DNA from: Massilia sp. 9096
GTDB taxonomy: Bacteria; Pseudomonadota; Gammaproteobacteria; Burkholderiales; Burkholderiaceae_D
Direction: 5' to 3'
NCBI RefSeq assembly: GCF_000745265.1
Contig: NZ_JQNN01000001.1
Span: forward strand, 4,216,001 to 4,280,000
Length of the DNA: 64,000 bases
Made by a program: the position numbers and the translations under genes. The notes under the pieces were generated by a model, which saw nothing but the letters and a program-made list of their open reading frames with translations, made no database searches and was not told where the DNA came from. Numbering within the stretch: position 1 is the stretch's first letter; every line of letters begins with the position of its first letter. This document shows positions 1 through 10,432 of the stretch, piece after piece.

Positions 1-156
1 CTGGCCCAGCTCGGCGCGCAAGGCGTCCGGCAACTGGTACGGGTTCTCCATCGCGTCCAGTTTGACGTAGCCGATCGAGTCCGGCACCTTGTAGCTCGAG
101 CCGGCGCGCACGTCGGCGCGGATCGTGTTGGCGATCAGCTTGTCGATGTCGGTCAT
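1..156 (-). CDS. hisC: Histidinol-phosphate aminotransferase, N-terminal fragment
   Basis: PLP-dependent enzyme of histidine synthesis that transaminates imidazole-acetol phosphate with glutamate. Only about 52 N-terminal residues lie in the window; the rest runs off the left edge. The translation begins [19 protein letters not shown] and continues with [12 protein letters not shown], the substrate-arm signature near the N-terminus of betaproteobacterial HisC. The start ATG (156-154) overlaps the stop of the upstream methyltransferase gene as ATGA, so translation is probably coupled. Its place after hisG and hisD fits a his operon. Assignment rests on this short N-terminal match and on context. 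Confidence 0.85.
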   Translation of the reverse strand, partial: MTDIDKLIANTIRADVRAGSSYKVPDSIGYVKLDAMENPYQLPDALRAELGQ

Positions 157-983
157 GGGTCGATTTCCTCGGGGGCGGGCGTAGTCGCCTTGGCGGTGGT
201 CTTGCGCTTTTTGGCCACCAGCGCCGGCGTGGCGGGCGCGGCCAGGCGCTGGGCGATGATCTCGCAATAGGCCGGGTTCAGCTCGAAACCGGCGTAACGG
301 CGGCCGAGGCGCTGGGCGGCCAGCGCGGTGGTGCCGCTGCCCATGAACGGGTCGAGCACGACCCCGCCCGGCGGACACGAGGCCTTGATCATGCGCTCGA
401 TGATCTCGAGCGGCTTCTGGGTCGGATGATCCACCCGCTCGGCATGCTCGCGGTGCAGGCGCGACACGCTCCACAGGTCTTTCGGGTTGTAGCCGACCTC
501 GAGCCACTTGGCGCCCACGAAAATCGAGCGCGAGCGCGCCTTCTTGGTCGCGGCGTCGTACGGGATGCGCACGGCGTCGAGGTCGAAATAGTAATCCTTG
601 CGCCGGGCGAAAAAGCCGATCGTGTCGTGCACCGAGCTGAAGCTGCGGGTGCTGCCGCCCATCGAGGGCACGCGGCGGTCCCAGATGATCTCGTTCATCA
701 TCGTCATGCGCCGTTTCAGCATCACGAAGATCTCTGGAGCGTAGCGCCAGGTGAGAAAAATATACAGGCTGCCGTTGGCCTTCAGCTTCGGGACGGCGAT
801 GTCGATCCACTGCTCGGTCCAGGCCAGATAGTCTTCGACGCTTTGCTGGTCCGAGCCGTTGCCGTAGTCCTTGCCCAGGTTGTAGGGCGGATCGGTGAGG
901 ATCAGGTCGATGGACCCGTCGGGGATGCGCGCCATGCCGGCCAGCGCATCCTCGCAGAAGACCTTGTCGACCCAGTCAGCCAT
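153..983 (-). CDS. Orphan beta-class DNA methyltransferase inside the his operon
   Basis: A 276-residue SAM-dependent DNA amino-methyltransferase (N6-adenine or N4-cytosine; target unknown). Motif IV TDPPYN is at residues 30-35 and the SAM-binding motif DPFMGSGTT at 211-219, preceded by HPTQKP (186-191). The order IV, target-recognition region, then motif I defines the beta class and resembles E. coli YhdJ. The C-terminal tail (about 250-276) is Lys/Ala/Thr/Pro rich. No restriction endonuclease lies nearby, so it is an orphan. The start was chosen at MADWVDKV (983), where TGATG joins it to hisD; a longer frame upstream only shadows hisD. Its stop overlaps the hisC ATG. It is therefore coupled on both sides within the histidine operon. 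Confidence 0.93.
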   Translation of the reverse strand: MADWVDKVFCEDALAGMARIPDGSIDLILTDPPYNLGKDYGNGSDQQSVEDYLAWTEQWIDIAVPKLKANGSLYIFLTWRYAPEIFVMLKRRMTMMNEIIWDRRVPSMGGSTRSFSSVHDTIGFFARRKDYYFDLDAVRIPYDAATKKARSRSIFVGAKWLEVGYNPKDLWSVSRLHREHAERVDHPTQKPLEIIERMIKASCPPGGVVLDPFMGSGTTALAAQRLGRRYAGFELNPAYCEIIAQRLAAPATPALVAKKRKTTAKATTPAPEEIDP

Positions 984-2302
984 CAGCTGCTTTTCAAGCG
1001 GAGTTCTGCACTGCGCGCGTGCGCCTGCAAGCCCTCGCCGTAGGCCAGCTCGGCCGCCACCTTGCCCAGCGTCTGCGCGCCGGCTTCGGACACGAACAGC
1101 ACCGACGAGCGCTTCTGGAAGTCGTACACGCCCAGCGGCGACGAGAAACGCGCGGTGCGCGAGGTCGGCAGCACGTGGTTCGGACCGCAGCAATAGTCGC
1201 CCAGCGACTCCGACGAGAAGCGGCCCAGGAACATCGCGCCGGCGTGGCGGATCCGGTCGGCCCACTGCTGCGGGTTCTCGGCCGAGATCTCCAGGTGTTC
1301 GGCGGCGATCGAATTGGCGATCGTGCACGCCTCTTCCATGTCGCGCACCTTGATGAGGGCGCCGCGGTCGGTCATCGAGGTCGCAATCGTCTCCTTGCGC
1401 GGCATGGTCGGCAGCAGTGCATGGATGCTGGCTTCGACTTTGGCGATGTAGTCCGCATCAGGGCACAGCAGGATGGCCTGGGCCAGTTCGTCGTGCTCGG
1501 CCTGCGAGAACAGGTCCATCGCCACCCAGTCCGGGTCGGTGGTGCCGTCGCACAGCACCAGGATCTCGGAGGGACCGGCGATCATGTCGATGCCGACCGT
1601 GCCGAACACGCGGCGCTTGGCGGCCGCCACGTAGGCGTTGCCGGGCCCGACGATCTTGTCGACCGCAGGGATGGTCTCGGTGCCGTAGGCCAGCGCCCCG
1701 ACCGCCTGGGCGCCGCCGATGGTGATCACGCGCGTCACGCCGGCAATGGCCGCCGCGGCCAGCACCATGCGGTTTTTCACGCCGTCCGGGGTCGGCACGA
1801 CCATCACGATTTCCTTCACGCCGGCGACCTGCGCCGGAATCGCGTTCATCAGCACCGAGGACGGATACGCGGCCTTGCCGCCCGGGACGTAGATGCCGAC
1901 GCGGTCCAGCGGCGTGACGCGCTGGCCCAGCACGGTGCCGTCCGGTTCGGTATAGGTAAAGCCGTTCAGCTCTTGCTTCTGGCGCTCGTGGAACACGCGG
2001 ATGCGCTCGGCTGCAGTTTGCAGCGCGGCGCGCTGGGCCTCCGGCAGCGCGGCCAGCGCCTCATCGAGTTCGGCCTGCGTGACGTCGAACGCGGCCATGC
2101 TGCTCGCGCCGCCCGGGATGCGGTCGAACTTGACCGTGTACTCGAGCACCGCGGCGTCGCCGCGCGCCTTGACGTCGGCCAGGATCCTGGCGACCGCCGA
2201 TTCGATCGCGTCGTCGGTCTCGGCCTCGAAGGCGAGCAGCGTGGTCAGCTGCTTCTGGAAATCGGAATCGTTGGAATCGAGCTTGCGGACGGTGATAGTC
2301 AT
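983..2302 (-). CDS. hisD: Histidinol dehydrogenase
   Basis: Zn- and NAD-dependent enzyme that oxidises L-histidinol in two steps to L-histidine, the last step of histidine synthesis. It has 439 residues, normal for the family. Visible signatures are [12 protein letters not shown] followed by [13 protein letters not shown], the metal/catalytic stretch [16 protein letters not shown], and the C-terminal GPNHVLPTS. It lies 3 nt downstream of hisG and its stop overlaps the methyltransferase start, so all belong to one transcription unit read leftwards. Confidence 0.98.
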   Translation of the reverse strand: MTITVRKLDSNDSDFQKQLTTLLAFEAETDDAIESAVARILADVKARGDAAVLEYTVKFDRIPGGASSMAAFDVTQAELDEALAALPEAQRAALQTAAERIRVFHERQKQELNGFTYTEPDGTVLGQRVTPLDRVGIYVPGGKAAYPSSVLMNAIPAQVAGVKEIVMVVPTPDGVKNRMVLAAAAIAGVTRVITIGGAQAVGALAYGTETIPAVDKIVGPGNAYVAAAKRRVFGTVGIDMIAGPSEILVLCDGTTDPDWVAMDLFSQAEHDELAQAILLCPDADYIAKVEASIHALLPTMPRKETIATSMTDRGALIKVRDMEEACTIANSIAAEHLEISAENPQQWADRIRHAGAMFLGRFSSESLGDYCCGPNHVLPTSRTARFSSPLGVYDFQKRSSVLFVSEAGAQTLGKVAAELAYGEGLQAHARSAELRLKSS

Positions 2303-2305
2303 TTC

Positions 2306-2980
2306 TTAGCCTTGACTCTGTGAAGCGCGTTCGAACGCCTCGATGATCGGTTGCAGGCGCTCGCGCTTGAGCTTGAGCGCAGCCTGGTTCACCACCAGGC
2401 GCGAGGAGATCTCCATGATCTTCTCGACTTCGACCAGGTTGTTGGCGCGCAGCGTGCCGCCGGTCGAGACGACGTCGACGATGGCGTCCGACAGGCCGAC
2501 CAGCGGCGCCAGTTCCATCGATCCGTACAGTTTGATGAGGTCGACGTGCACGCCCTTCTTGGCGAAGTGTTCGCGCGCGGTGTGCACGAACTTGGTCGCC
2601 ACGCGCAGGCGCGCGCCCTGGCGCACGGCGTTCTCGTAGTCGAAGCCGGCATTCACGGCCACCGACATGCGGCAGCAGGCGATGCGCAGGTCGACCGGCT
2701 GGTACAGCCCTTCCCCGCCATGCTCGAGCAGCACGTCCTTGCCGGCCACGCCGAAATCGGCGGCACCGTGCTGGACATAGGTCGGCACGTCGGTCGCGCG
2801 CACGATCAGCACGCGCACGCCGGGGTCGTTGGTGGCCAGGATCAGCTTGCGCGAGGTCTCCGGGTTTTCCAGCACCTCGATGCCGGCGGCGGACAGCAGC
2901 GGCAGCGTGTCCTCGAAGATGCGTCCCTTGGACAGGGCCAGGATCAGCTGCGAGCCGTCCTGGCGTGTTGTTGTGGTCAT
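2306..2980 (-). CDS. hisG: ATP phosphoribosyltransferase, short form
   Basis: Catalyses the first committed step of histidine synthesis, condensing ATP with PRPP. At 224 residues it is the short HisG type, which lacks the C-terminal ACT-like regulatory domain and in known systems needs the regulatory partner HisZ; no hisZ is present in this window. Recognisable parts are [16 protein letters not shown] at the N-terminus and the PRPP-binding stretch [18 protein letters not shown]. It is preceded by a purine-rich GAGAGAGAG segment as ribosome binding site and follows murA after 38 nt. Confidence 0.97.
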   Translation of the reverse strand: MTTTTRQDGSQLILALSKGRIFEDTLPLLSAAGIEVLENPETSRKLILATNDPGVRVLIVRATDVPTYVQHGAADFGVAGKDVLLEHGGEGLYQPVDLRIACCRMSVAVNAGFDYENAVRQGARLRVATKFVHTAREHFAKKGVHVDLIKLYGSMELAPLVGLSDAIVDVVSTGGTLRANNLVEVEKIMEISSRLVVNQAALKLKRERLQPIIEAFERASQSQG

Positions 2981-3018
2981 GACTCTCTCTCGGTCCCGCC
3001 TGCGCGGGAACGTCTGTT

Positions 3019-4281
3019 TTACTTGATGCGGACGATCTCTGCGCCCACCGCCGACAGCTTCGCTTCCATGCGGTCGTAGCCGCGGTCGAGGTGGTAGATG
3101 CGGTCGACCAGGGTCGTTCCCTCGGCGGCCAGGCCGGCGATCACCAGCGAGGCCGAGGCGCGCAGGTCGGTCGCCATCACCGGCGCGCCGACCAGGCGCT
3201 CGACGCCCTTGATGAAGGCGGTGTTGCCCTCGGTGAGGATGTGCGCGCCCAGGCGGTTCAGCTCCTGCACGTGCATGAAGCGGTTTTCGAAAATGGTCTC
3301 GGTGACGCGGCTCGCGCCGTTCGCGATGATGTTCACCGCCATGAACTGGGCCTGCATGTCGGTCGGGAAGCCCGGGTACTCGGTGGTGCGGAACGACACC
3401 GGGCTGGGCCGGGCGTCCATGCGTGCGCGGATGCTGTCGCCGTCGACGCTCAGTTGCAGGCCCATCTCGCGCAGCTTATCCAGCGCGACGTCGAAAATGT
3501 CGGTGCGGGTGCGCGTGATGCGGATATCGCCGCCGGCCGCGGCCACGGCGCAGAGAAAAGTCGCCGCCTCGATGCGGTCCGAAATCACGCTGTGCTTGGC
3601 GCCATGCAGCGATTCGACACCCTGGATCACCAGGCGGTCGGTGCCGATGCCCTCGATCTTCGCGCCCATCGCCACCAGCAGGTTGGCCAGGTCCGACACT
3701 TCCGGCTCGCGCGCGGCGTTTTCCAGCACGGTCTCGCCTTCGGCCAGGGTCGCGGCCATCAGCAGGTTCTCGGTGCCGGTGACGGTGATCATGTCGGTGT
3801 AGATGCGCGCGCCTTTCAGCTTCGCGCACTTGGCGTGGATGTAGCCGCCTTCGATCGTGATCTCGGCGCCCATCGCACGCAGGCCCTTGATGTGCTGGTC
3901 GACCGGACGCGAACCGATCGCGCAGCCGCCCGGCAGCGAGACCTTGGCTTCGCCGAAGCGCGCCAGCAGTGGACCGAGCACCAGGATCGACGCGCGCATC
4001 GTCTTGACCAGTTCGTACGGCGCTTCCAGCTTGTCGACGTTGGCGCCGTTAAGGGTGACGTTTTCGCTGTCGTTGCCACGGGGCTGCGTCACCTTCAGGC
4101 CGGTCTGTTCGAGCAGCTTGAGCATGGTGCGCACGTCGTGCAGGCGCGGCACGTTGGACAGTTCGACGTCGCCCGAGGTCAGCAGGCCCGCGCACAGGAT
4201 CGGCAGCGCCGCGTTCTTGGCGCCCGAGATCGGGATGTCGCCGGACAGGCGCTTGCCGCCGACGATCTGCAGTTTATCCAT
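3019..4281 (-). CDS. murA: UDP-N-acetylglucosamine 1-carboxyvinyltransferase
   Basis: Cytoplasmic enzyme that transfers enolpyruvate from PEP to UDP-GlcNAc, the first committed step of peptidoglycan precursor synthesis and the fosfomycin target. It has 420 residues. The N-terminus ([24 protein letters not shown], interrupted here only by line breaks in quotation: MDKLQIVGG then [10 protein letters not shown]) is typical. The catalytic cysteine loop reads [15 protein letters not shown], with the Cys that makes the enzyme fosfomycin-sensitive. The ibaG-murA neighbourhood next to mla genes is also found in E. coli. Gaps are 9 nt to ibaG and 38 nt to hisG. Confidence 0.98.
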   Translation of the reverse strand: MDKLQIVGGKRLSGDIPISGAKNAALPILCAGLLTSGDVELSNVPRLHDVRTMLKLLEQTGLKVTQPRGNDSENVTLNGANVDKLEAPYELVKTMRASILVLGPLLARFGEAKVSLPGGCAIGSRPVDQHIKGLRAMGAEITIEGGYIHAKCAKLKGARIYTDMITVTGTENLLMAATLAEGETVLENAAREPEVSDLANLLVAMGAKIEGIGTDRLVIQGVESLHGAKHSVISDRIEAATFLCAVAAAGGDIRITRTRTDIFDVALDKLREMGLQLSVDGDSIRARMDARPSPVSFRTTEYPGFPTDMQAQFMAVNIIANGASRVTETIFENRFMHVQELNRLGAHILTEGNTAFIKGVERLVGAPVMATDLRASASLVIAGLAAEGTTLVDRIYHLDRGYDRMEAKLSAVGAEIVRIK

Positions 4282-4290
4282 GCTGAGCCC

Positions 4291-4527
4291 TTAGCCTTGG
4301 TATTCGTCGGGAGTGAGCGTCTTCATCGACAGCGCGTGGATTTCCTCGCGCATGCGGTCGCCGAGCGCGGCGTAGACGATCTGGTGGCGCTGGATACGGC
4401 TCTTGCCGGCAAACGCCGGGGAGACGATCACGGCGGAAAAGTGCTGGCCGTCGCCCTCGACTTCGAGGTGGGTGCACTCCATGCCGTTCTGGATGTAGCC
4501 GTGGATGAGTTCAGGGGTGGTAACCAT
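4291..4527 (-). CDS. ibaG: BolA-family protein (IbaG-like)
   Basis: A 78-residue BolA/IbaG-fold protein. This family binds [2Fe-2S] clusters with monothiol glutaredoxins and is linked to acid resistance and iron-sulfur trafficking. Diagnostic features are HLEVEGDGQHFSAVIVSP, the region SRIQRHQIVYAALGDRM, and the C-terminal EIHALSMKTLTPDEY. Position directly upstream of murA and downstream of mla genes matches E. coli ibaG (yrbA). A monothiol glutaredoxin candidate partner is encoded at 32785-33102. Confidence 0.93.
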   Translation of the reverse strand: MVTTPELIHGYIQNGMECTHLEVEGDGQHFSAVIVSPAFAGKSRIQRHQIVYAALGDRMREEIHALSMKTLTPDEYQG

Positions 4528-4542
4528 AGTCTTGCGAAAGTC

Positions 4543-5306
4543 TTAGTGGCGTAGTTTGTAGCCGCGGCGCAGCATGTTGATCGCGATGGCCGCCAGCGCC
4601 ACGAAGAACACGGCGACGATGGCCAGGCTGGTCCAGGGCGAGACGTCGGACTGGCCGAAGAAACCGAAACGGAACCCGTCAATCATATAAAAGAACGGGT
4701 TGAAATGCGAGACCACCAGCCAGAACGGAGGCAGTTTCTTTACGGAATAGAATACGCCGGCCAAAAATGTTGCAGGCATGATCAGGAAATTCTGGAACGC
4801 GGCCAGCTGGTCGAATTTCTCGGCCCAGATGCCGGCGATCACGCCCATGGTGCCGAGGATGGCCGCACCCAGGATCGCGAACACGACGATCCACAGCGGC
4901 GCCACGAAACTCAGGTGGGCGAACCAGGCGGTGACGATGAACACGCCCAGGCCGACCGCCAGCCCGCGCGCGATCGAGGCGGTCACGTAGGCCGAGACGA
5001 TTTCCCAGTGCGACAGCGGCGGCAGCAGGATGAACACCAGGTTGCCGGTGATCTTGGATTGGATCAGCGACGAGGACGAGTTGGCGAACGCATTCTGCAG
5101 CACGCTCATCATGACCAGGCCGGGGATCAGGAAGGCGGTGTAGTCGACGCCTTCGAGCATCTGCACGCGGCCTTGCAGCACGTGGCCGAAGATCAGCAGG
5201 TACAGCATCGAGGTCACCACCGGCGCGGCGATGGTCTGGGTCGCGACCTTCCAGAAACGCAGGATCTCTTTGTAGAACAGGGTGCGGAAACCCACCGAAA
5301 TAAAGC

Positions 5307-5310
<4 letters not shown>
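4543..5310 (-). CDS. ABC-2 type transporter permease
   Basis: A 255-residue inner-membrane permease with six predicted hydrophobic segments, of the ABC-2 family (YadH/NodJ-like). The start MSFISVGFRTLFYKEI at 5310 was chosen because it overlaps the stop of the ATPase gene as ATGA and removes an out-of-family arginine-rich extension. It pairs with the ATPase encoded immediately upstream. Such pairs export unknown lipids, polysaccharides or drugs; the substrate cannot be told from sequence. Location between mla genes and ibaG-murA hints at an envelope role, which is inference. Confidence 0.92.
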
Positions 5311-6245
<935 letters not shown>

Positions 6246-6292
6246 GCGTAGGGGCCGCGCTGGATGCGGGCCGTGCGAGGGGAAAACGAGCC

Positions 6293-6298
6293 ATTATA
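6293..6298 (-). promoter_or_regulatory. Candidate -10 box upstream of the ABC transporter pair
   Basis: Read on the minus strand the bases are TATAAT, a perfect sigma-70 -10 hexamer, about 48 nt before the ATPase start. No good -35 hexamer is visible at 17 nt; instead there is an imperfect GC-rich inverted repeat (about 6313-6334) which may be the 3' structure of the mla transcript. The gap 6246-6406 contains no other gene. Confidence 0.45.
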
Positions 6299-6406
6299 GA
6301 AGAAAACGCCATACCGGGCCGGACGCGGCCGGTTTATGCAGCGGGGATGCGAGGAAGGAGGCGGGAAGGCGATCGATGCCGCGGCGCCGATCGCCCGCCG
6401 CGATGC

Positions 6407-6682
6407 TTACGCCCGGCCGATCAGGCCGTCGACGCCGTACAGCCGCGCCAGCGCATCGACGCCGGCCGGCACGTTGATGAACTTCAGGCTGCGGCCCTCG
6501 GTCTGGGCGCGGCGCTCCCAGGCCAGCATCAGGGCCACCGCGCTCGAATCGACGGCCTTGACGCCGCCGAGGTCGAACACGGTCTCGCCGGCCGCCAGCG
6601 CGGCGCAGCCCTGCTTCAACGCCGCCTGCGCATTGTCGAAGGTCAGGGCCTCGAGCGAGAGCATGGAGCTGGATGCGGCCAT
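6407..6682 (-). CDS. mlaB: STAS-domain protein of the Mla system
   Basis: A 91-residue STAS-fold protein. MlaB binds the ATPase MlaF in the inner-membrane MlaFEDB complex and is needed for its assembly and activity. The sequence shows the conserved FDLGGVKAVDSSAVALML stretch, the STAS motif region around the conserved Asp-Ser. It starts 2 nt after the mlaC stop and is the last gene of the mla cluster. Length is usual for MlaB. Confidence 0.9.
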   Translation of the reverse strand: MAASSSMLSLEALTFDNAQAALKQGCAALAAGETVFDLGGVKAVDSSAVALMLAWERRAQTEGRSLKFINVPAGVDALARLYGVDGLIGRA

Positions 6683-6684
6683 GC

Positions 6685-7335
6685 TTACTTCTGCGGAGCC
6701 TGCAGCGGCTTGCTGGCCAGCTGCTGGTTGCGGTCGTGCAGCTTCTTGATCAGGCCGTCGACGCCGCTCTTGCCGATCTCGGAGGCGAAGGTGCTTTGAT
6801 AGGTCTGCACCAGCCAGGCGCCCAGCACGTTGATGTCATAGATCTTCCAGCCCTGCGGGGTCTTGGACAGGCGGTAGTTCAGGGTGATCGGCTCGCCGCG
6901 GGTCATGTTCACCTGCGACTGCACTTCGACGTCGGTGTCGGCCGGATCGGCGCGGAACGGCTTGAATTCGACGGTTTCGTTCTTGATCTGGGCCAGCGCA
7001 CCCGAGTAGGTGTAGACCAGCAGCGTGCGGAATTCGTCGGACAGCTGCTTCTGCTGTTCCGGCGACGCCTGGCGCCAGTAGCGGCCGGCGGCCTGCTGGG
7101 TCATCTTCTGGGCATCGACGTAGGGCAGGATCTTGCTGTTGACCAGGTCCATGATCTTGTTGCGGTTGCCGCCCTGGATGTCCTTGTCCGACTTGACGGT
7201 GTCGATCACGTCGGTGCTGACGCGCTTGACCAGCTGGTCCGGCTGCTCGGCGGCGGCAAAGGCCGGGGCGACGATGGCGCTGGTGGAGAAGGCCACGGCG
7301 GCGGCGGTCACGATCAGTTGTGCGATTGGCTTCAT
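6685..7335 (-). CDS. mlaC: Periplasmic phospholipid-binding protein MlaC
   Basis: A 216-residue exported lipid shuttle that carries phospholipid between the outer-membrane MlaA complex and the inner-membrane MlaFEDB complex. Residues 1 to about 27 form a Sec signal peptide ending VAPAFAAAEQ. The mature part shows the family stretch MTQQAAGRYWRQASPEQQKQL, split here as MTQQAAGRYWRQ and ASPEQQKQL, then YNWRL-like GEPITLNYRLSKTPQGW and KIYDINVLGAWLVQTYQ. It sits between mlaA and mlaB. Confidence 0.95.
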   Translation of the reverse strand: MKPIAQLIVTAAAVAFSTSAIVAPAFAAAEQPDQLVKRVSTDVIDTVKSDKDIQGGNRNKIMDLVNSKILPYVDAQKMTQQAAGRYWRQASPEQQKQLSDEFRTLLVYTYSGALAQIKNETVEFKPFRADPADTDVEVQSQVNMTRGEPITLNYRLSKTPQGWKIYDINVLGAWLVQTYQSTFASEIGKSGVDGLIKKLHDRNQQLASKPLQAPQK

Positions 7336-7418
7336 ACGCTTCCTTTTATGGTTTAGGGGCGGGCCGGGCGGCGCGGCGCACGTTTGCGCTTCTGCGGCCC
7401 TGGCCTGTCCGTCGTTAA

Positions 7419-8336
7419 CTACTTCTGCACCGGTTCGGATGACACCGGCGCCGGCGTCGGCGGATTATTCGGCGCCGAATCCTGGCTTTGCGGCGCGTTT
7501 TGCTCCGCGCCGGCGGCCGGTTCGGCGGCGCCGTCGTTGCCGTTGTCCACCTTCGGGGTCTTCACGTGCAGTTTCTGCTCCACCTGTTCCTGCACCTTGT
7601 CGATGCGGCCCTGGACCTTCTCGGCGCGTTCCTGCGCCTTGTCGGTATCCAGCACCTTGCTGGTGCGGCGCTGCAGGTAACCGTCGCGGATGAATTCGTA
7701 ACGGTCGAGGGCGGCGTCTTCCAGCAGGTTCGAGGCATCCAGCACGCTGGCGCGCTGGTCGACCGCGCGCACCACGATGCCGCTGGTACGCCACGGGATG
7801 TCGTTCAGGTGGGTCCATGGATCGGCCCACCAGTCGCCCGGCAAGGCCACGGTGTCACGCACCGTAGATGGGCCCAGAATCGGCAACATCAAGTAGGGAC
7901 CGCTGGGCACGCCCCAATAGCCCAGGGTCTGGCCCAGGTCTTCGTTGTGCTTGCGCATACCGGCCGGGGTCGCCAGGTCGAACACGCCGAGTACGCCGAA
8001 CGTCGAGTTGACCGCGAAACGGGTGAAATCGTTCAGGCCATCGTGGCCTTTGCCCTGGAGGAACTGGTTCACCGAGCTCCACAGGTCCGACATGTTGCTG
8101 AAGAAGTTGCCCACGCCCGTCTGCACGAAGCTCGGGGTGTAGTTCTTGTACACGGTGGCGGTCGGCTTGAGCGCGACGCGGTCGACCGTGTCGTTGAACG
8201 TGAACATGGACCGGTTGAACTTCTCGAACGGATCCTTCGGATTCGTGCTTGCGCAACCGCTCAGCAACAGGGTGGCGCCGGCCGCGGCCGCGAGGCCCCA
8301 GGCGCGCAGGCTGCCGGATGTGGTACGGGTGATCAT
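7419..8336 (-). CDS. mlaA: Outer-membrane lipoprotein MlaA (VacJ)
   Basis: A 305-residue outer-membrane lipoprotein that removes mislocalised phospholipids from the outer leaflet. The signal peptide ends in lipobox LLLSGC with lipidated Cys near residue 28. The VacJ domain follows (DPFEKFNRSMFTFND, then GVPSGPYLMLPILGPSTVRD). The last 60-70 residues form a family-atypical tail with a charged helical segment and an Ala/Asn/Pro/Gln-rich end. In E. coli mlaA is unlinked from mlaFEDCB; here it lies between mlaD and mlaC, as in many betaproteobacteria. Its ATG overlaps the mlaD stop (ATGA). Confidence 0.95.
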   Translation of the reverse strand: MITRTTSGSLRAWGLAAAAGATLLLSGCASTNPKDPFEKFNRSMFTFNDTVDRVALKPTATVYKNYTPSFVQTGVGNFFSNMSDLWSSVNQFLQGKGHDGLNDFTRFAVNSTFGVLGVFDLATPAGMRKHNEDLGQTLGYWGVPSGPYLMLPILGPSTVRDTVALPGDWWADPWTHLNDIPWRTSGIVVRAVDQRASVLDASNLLEDAALDRYEFIRDGYLQRRTSKVLDTDKAQERAEKVQGRIDKVQEQVEQKLHVKTPKVDNGNDGAAEPAAGAEQNAPQSQDSAPNNPPTPAPVSSEPVQK

Positions 8337-8806
8337 TTATTATTGTCCTTTCCGTCGGCGGCTTTGCTGTAGATGAATTGATTGATCAAATCTTCCAGCA
8401 CCGTCGCCGATTGCGTACGGGTGATGCGATCGCCGTTCGCCAGGTTGTTGGAGTCGCCGCCGGCTTCGATGCCGACGTATTGTTCGCCGAGCAGGCCCGC
8501 CGTCAGGATCTTCAGCGAGCTGTCTTTCGGGAATTTGTAGTCCGGGTTCATATCGAGACGCACCATCGCCTGGTAGGTCTTGTCGTCGAAGCTGATCGAA
8601 CCGACCCGGCCCACCACCACGCCGGCGCTCTTGACCGCGGCCTGCGGCTTCAAGCTGCCGATGTTGTCGAATTTACCGGTGACGGTGTAGGTCTTGCTGA
8701 ACGAGATCGTCGCCATGTTGCCGACCTGCAGGGCGAGGAACAGCAGCGAGATCACCCCCAGCAGCACGAACAGGCCGACCCAGACGTCAATAGATTTGCG
8801 ATGCAT
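8333..8806 (-). CDS. mlaD: MCE-domain lipid transport protein MlaD
   Basis: A 157-residue inner-membrane-anchored periplasmic MCE protein; MlaD forms the hexameric ring that receives phospholipid on the MlaFE transporter. Residues 1-28 contain the single N-terminal membrane helix (VWVGLFVLLGVISLLFLAL). The MCE domain follows, with SAGVVVGRVGSI and LLGEQYVGIEAGG. Length is typical. Downstream overlap of 4 nt with mlaA indicates translational coupling. Confidence 0.96.
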   Translation of the reverse strand: MHRKSIDVWVGLFVLLGVISLLFLALQVGNMATISFSKTYTVTGKFDNIGSLKPQAAVKSAGVVVGRVGSISFDDKTYQAMVRLDMNPDYKFPKDSSLKILTAGLLGEQYVGIEAGGDSNNLANGDRITRTQSATVLEDLINQFIYSKAADGKDNNK

Positions 8807-8846
8807 AATTTTTCCCGAGTTCTCTAATTTATCCTGCGCTTGTGTC

Positions 8847-9632
8847 TTAGGTATTAAACATCAGCGCCGTCATGATGAAATCCAGCGCCAGCACCATCAG
8901 CGAGGCGATCACCACCGTGCGCGTGGTCGCGCGCGACACGCCTTCCGGGGTCGGCTGCGCTTCGTAGCCCTGGAACAGCGCGGTGAAGGTCACGGCTACG
9001 CCAAAGATAACGCTTTTGATAACGCCGTTCAGTACGTCATGTCGCACATCGATGTTGCCTTGCATTTGCGACCAGAACGCGCCCGCGTCCACGCCGATCA
9101 GCTGCACGCCGACCAGGTAGCCGCCGATCACGCCGACCGCCGAAAACACCGCTGCCAGCACCGGCATGGCGATCACGCCGCCCCAGAAACGCGGCGCCAG
9201 CACGCGCTGGATCGGGTTGACCGCCATCATCTCCATCGCGCTGAGCTGCTCGCCGGCCTTCATCAGGCCGATCTCGGCGGTCAGCGAGGTGCCGGCGCGG
9301 CCGGCGAACAGCAGCGCGGTCACCACCGGGCCGAGTTCGCGCAGCAGCGACAGCGCCACCAGCTGGCCCAGCTTTTCCGAGGCGCCGAACTGGCTCAGCG
9401 TGTAATAGCCCTGCAGCGCCAGCACCATGCCCACGAACAGGCCCGACACCAGGATGATCAGCATCGAGTAGTTGCCGATGAAGTGGACTTGCTCCGAGAT
9501 CAGGCTTGGACGGCGCCAGGCGCCCGGCGCCCGGCCCAACAGTTTGAAGAAGGAACGCGTGACGAAGCCGATGCGGCCCAGCATCTTGTCGATCACGAAG
9601 CTGCCAATGGCGGCCAAGAAACGCTTGATCAT
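8847..9632 (-). CDS. mlaE: Lipid ABC transporter permease MlaE
   Basis: A 261-residue polytopic inner-membrane permease of the Mla phospholipid transporter. It has an N-terminal amphipathic/elbow segment and about five membrane helices. The family stretch ELGPVVTALLFAGRAGTSLTAEIG, quoted in parts as ELGPVVTALLFAGR and AGTSLTAEIGLMK, and the MEMMAVNPIQRVLAPR loop are diagnostic. Its ATG overlaps the mlaF stop by 4 nt; a 40-nt gap precedes mlaD. Confidence 0.96.
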   Translation of the reverse strand: MIKRFLAAIGSFVIDKMLGRIGFVTRSFFKLLGRAPGAWRRPSLISEQVHFIGNYSMLIILVSGLFVGMVLALQGYYTLSQFGASEKLGQLVALSLLRELGPVVTALLFAGRAGTSLTAEIGLMKAGEQLSAMEMMAVNPIQRVLAPRFWGGVIAMPVLAAVFSAVGVIGGYLVGVQLIGVDAGAFWSQMQGNIDVRHDVLNGVIKSVIFGVAVTFTALFQGYEAQPTPEGVSRATTRTVVIASLMVLALDFIMTALMFNT

Positions 9633-10432
9633 CGCTTGCCTCCCAGGCCCAGGTCGTCGGCCAGCGACTTGCCGGGATAATGGAACGGCACCGGACCGTC
9701 CGGCTCGGCGTGCACGAACTGGTGCACGTAGGGATCGGTCGAATTGCGCATGTCTTCAGGCGTGCCCTGGGCCACGATCTTGCCGGCGGACAGGAAATAC
9801 ACGTAGTCGGCGATGCGGAAGGTTTCTTCGACGTCGTGCGAGACCAGGATCGAGGTCGAGCCCAGCGCATCGTTCAGGTTGCGGATCAGGTTGGCGGTGA
9901 CGCCCATCGAGATCGGGTCGAGGCCGGCGAACGGCTCGTCGTACATGATCAGCCTGGCGTCGAGCGCCACAGCGCGCGCGAGCGCGACCCGGCGCGCCAT
10001 GCCGCCGGAGATTTCGTTGGGCTTGAGCTGGGCGGCATTGCGCAGGCCGACCGCGTTCAGGCGCATCAGCACCAGGTCGCGGATCAGCTCTTCCGGCAGG
10101 TCCGTATGTTCGCGCAGCGGAAACGCCACGTTCTCGAACACGGTCAGGTCGGTAAACAGCGCGCCGAACTGGAACAGCATGCCCATCTTGCGGCGCAAGC
10201 GGTACAGCCCTTCCGTGTCGAGCTTGTTGACGACCTGGCCGGCGACCGACACCGTGCCGCGTTGGGCACGGATCTGGCCGCCGATCAGGCGCAGCACCGT
10301 GGTCTTGCCCGAGCCCGAACCGCCCATCACGGCGATCAGCTTGCCGCGCGGGAAATCCATGCTCAGGTTCGACAGGATGGGACGATCTCCATACGAAAAA
10401 TGCAGATCGCGGATTTCGACGAGGTTGGGCAC
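9629..10432 (-). CDS. mlaF: Lipid ABC transporter ATPase MlaF
   Basis: A 267-residue ATPase that powers the MlaFEDB phospholipid transporter. Walker A GGSGSGKTTVLRL, signature EISGGMARRVALARAVAL, Walker B LIMYDEPFAGLDPIS and H-loop SHDVEETFRIAD are intact. It is the first gene of the mla-murA-his block; the minus strand upstream (10462-10467) offers a TACAAT -10-like hexamer. The gene after it, mlaE, overlaps by 4 nt. Confidence 0.96.
   Translation of the reverse strand: MPNLVEIRDLHFSYGDRPILSNLSMDFPRGKLIAVMGGSGSGKTTVLRLIGGQIRAQRGTVSVAGQVVNKLDTEGLYRLRRKMGMLFQFGALFTDLTVFENVAFPLREHTDLPEELIRDLVLMRLNAVGLRNAAQLKPNEISGGMARRVALARAVALDARLIMYDEPFAGLDPISMGVTANLIRNLNDALGSTSILVSHDVEETFRIADYVYFLSAGKIVAQGTPEDMRNSTDPYVHQFVHAEPDGPVPFHYPGKSLADDLGLGGKR

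Noticed and set aside
153..1328. A 391-residue version of the methyltransferase
   Set aside because: The first 115 residues are an Arg-rich translation of hisD in another frame. The family start is at MADWVDKV.
2994..3009. TCCCGC/GCGGGA hairpin between murA and hisG as a his attenuator
   Set aside because: The stem is only 6 bp, and there is no leader peptide rich in His codons or a U-tract.
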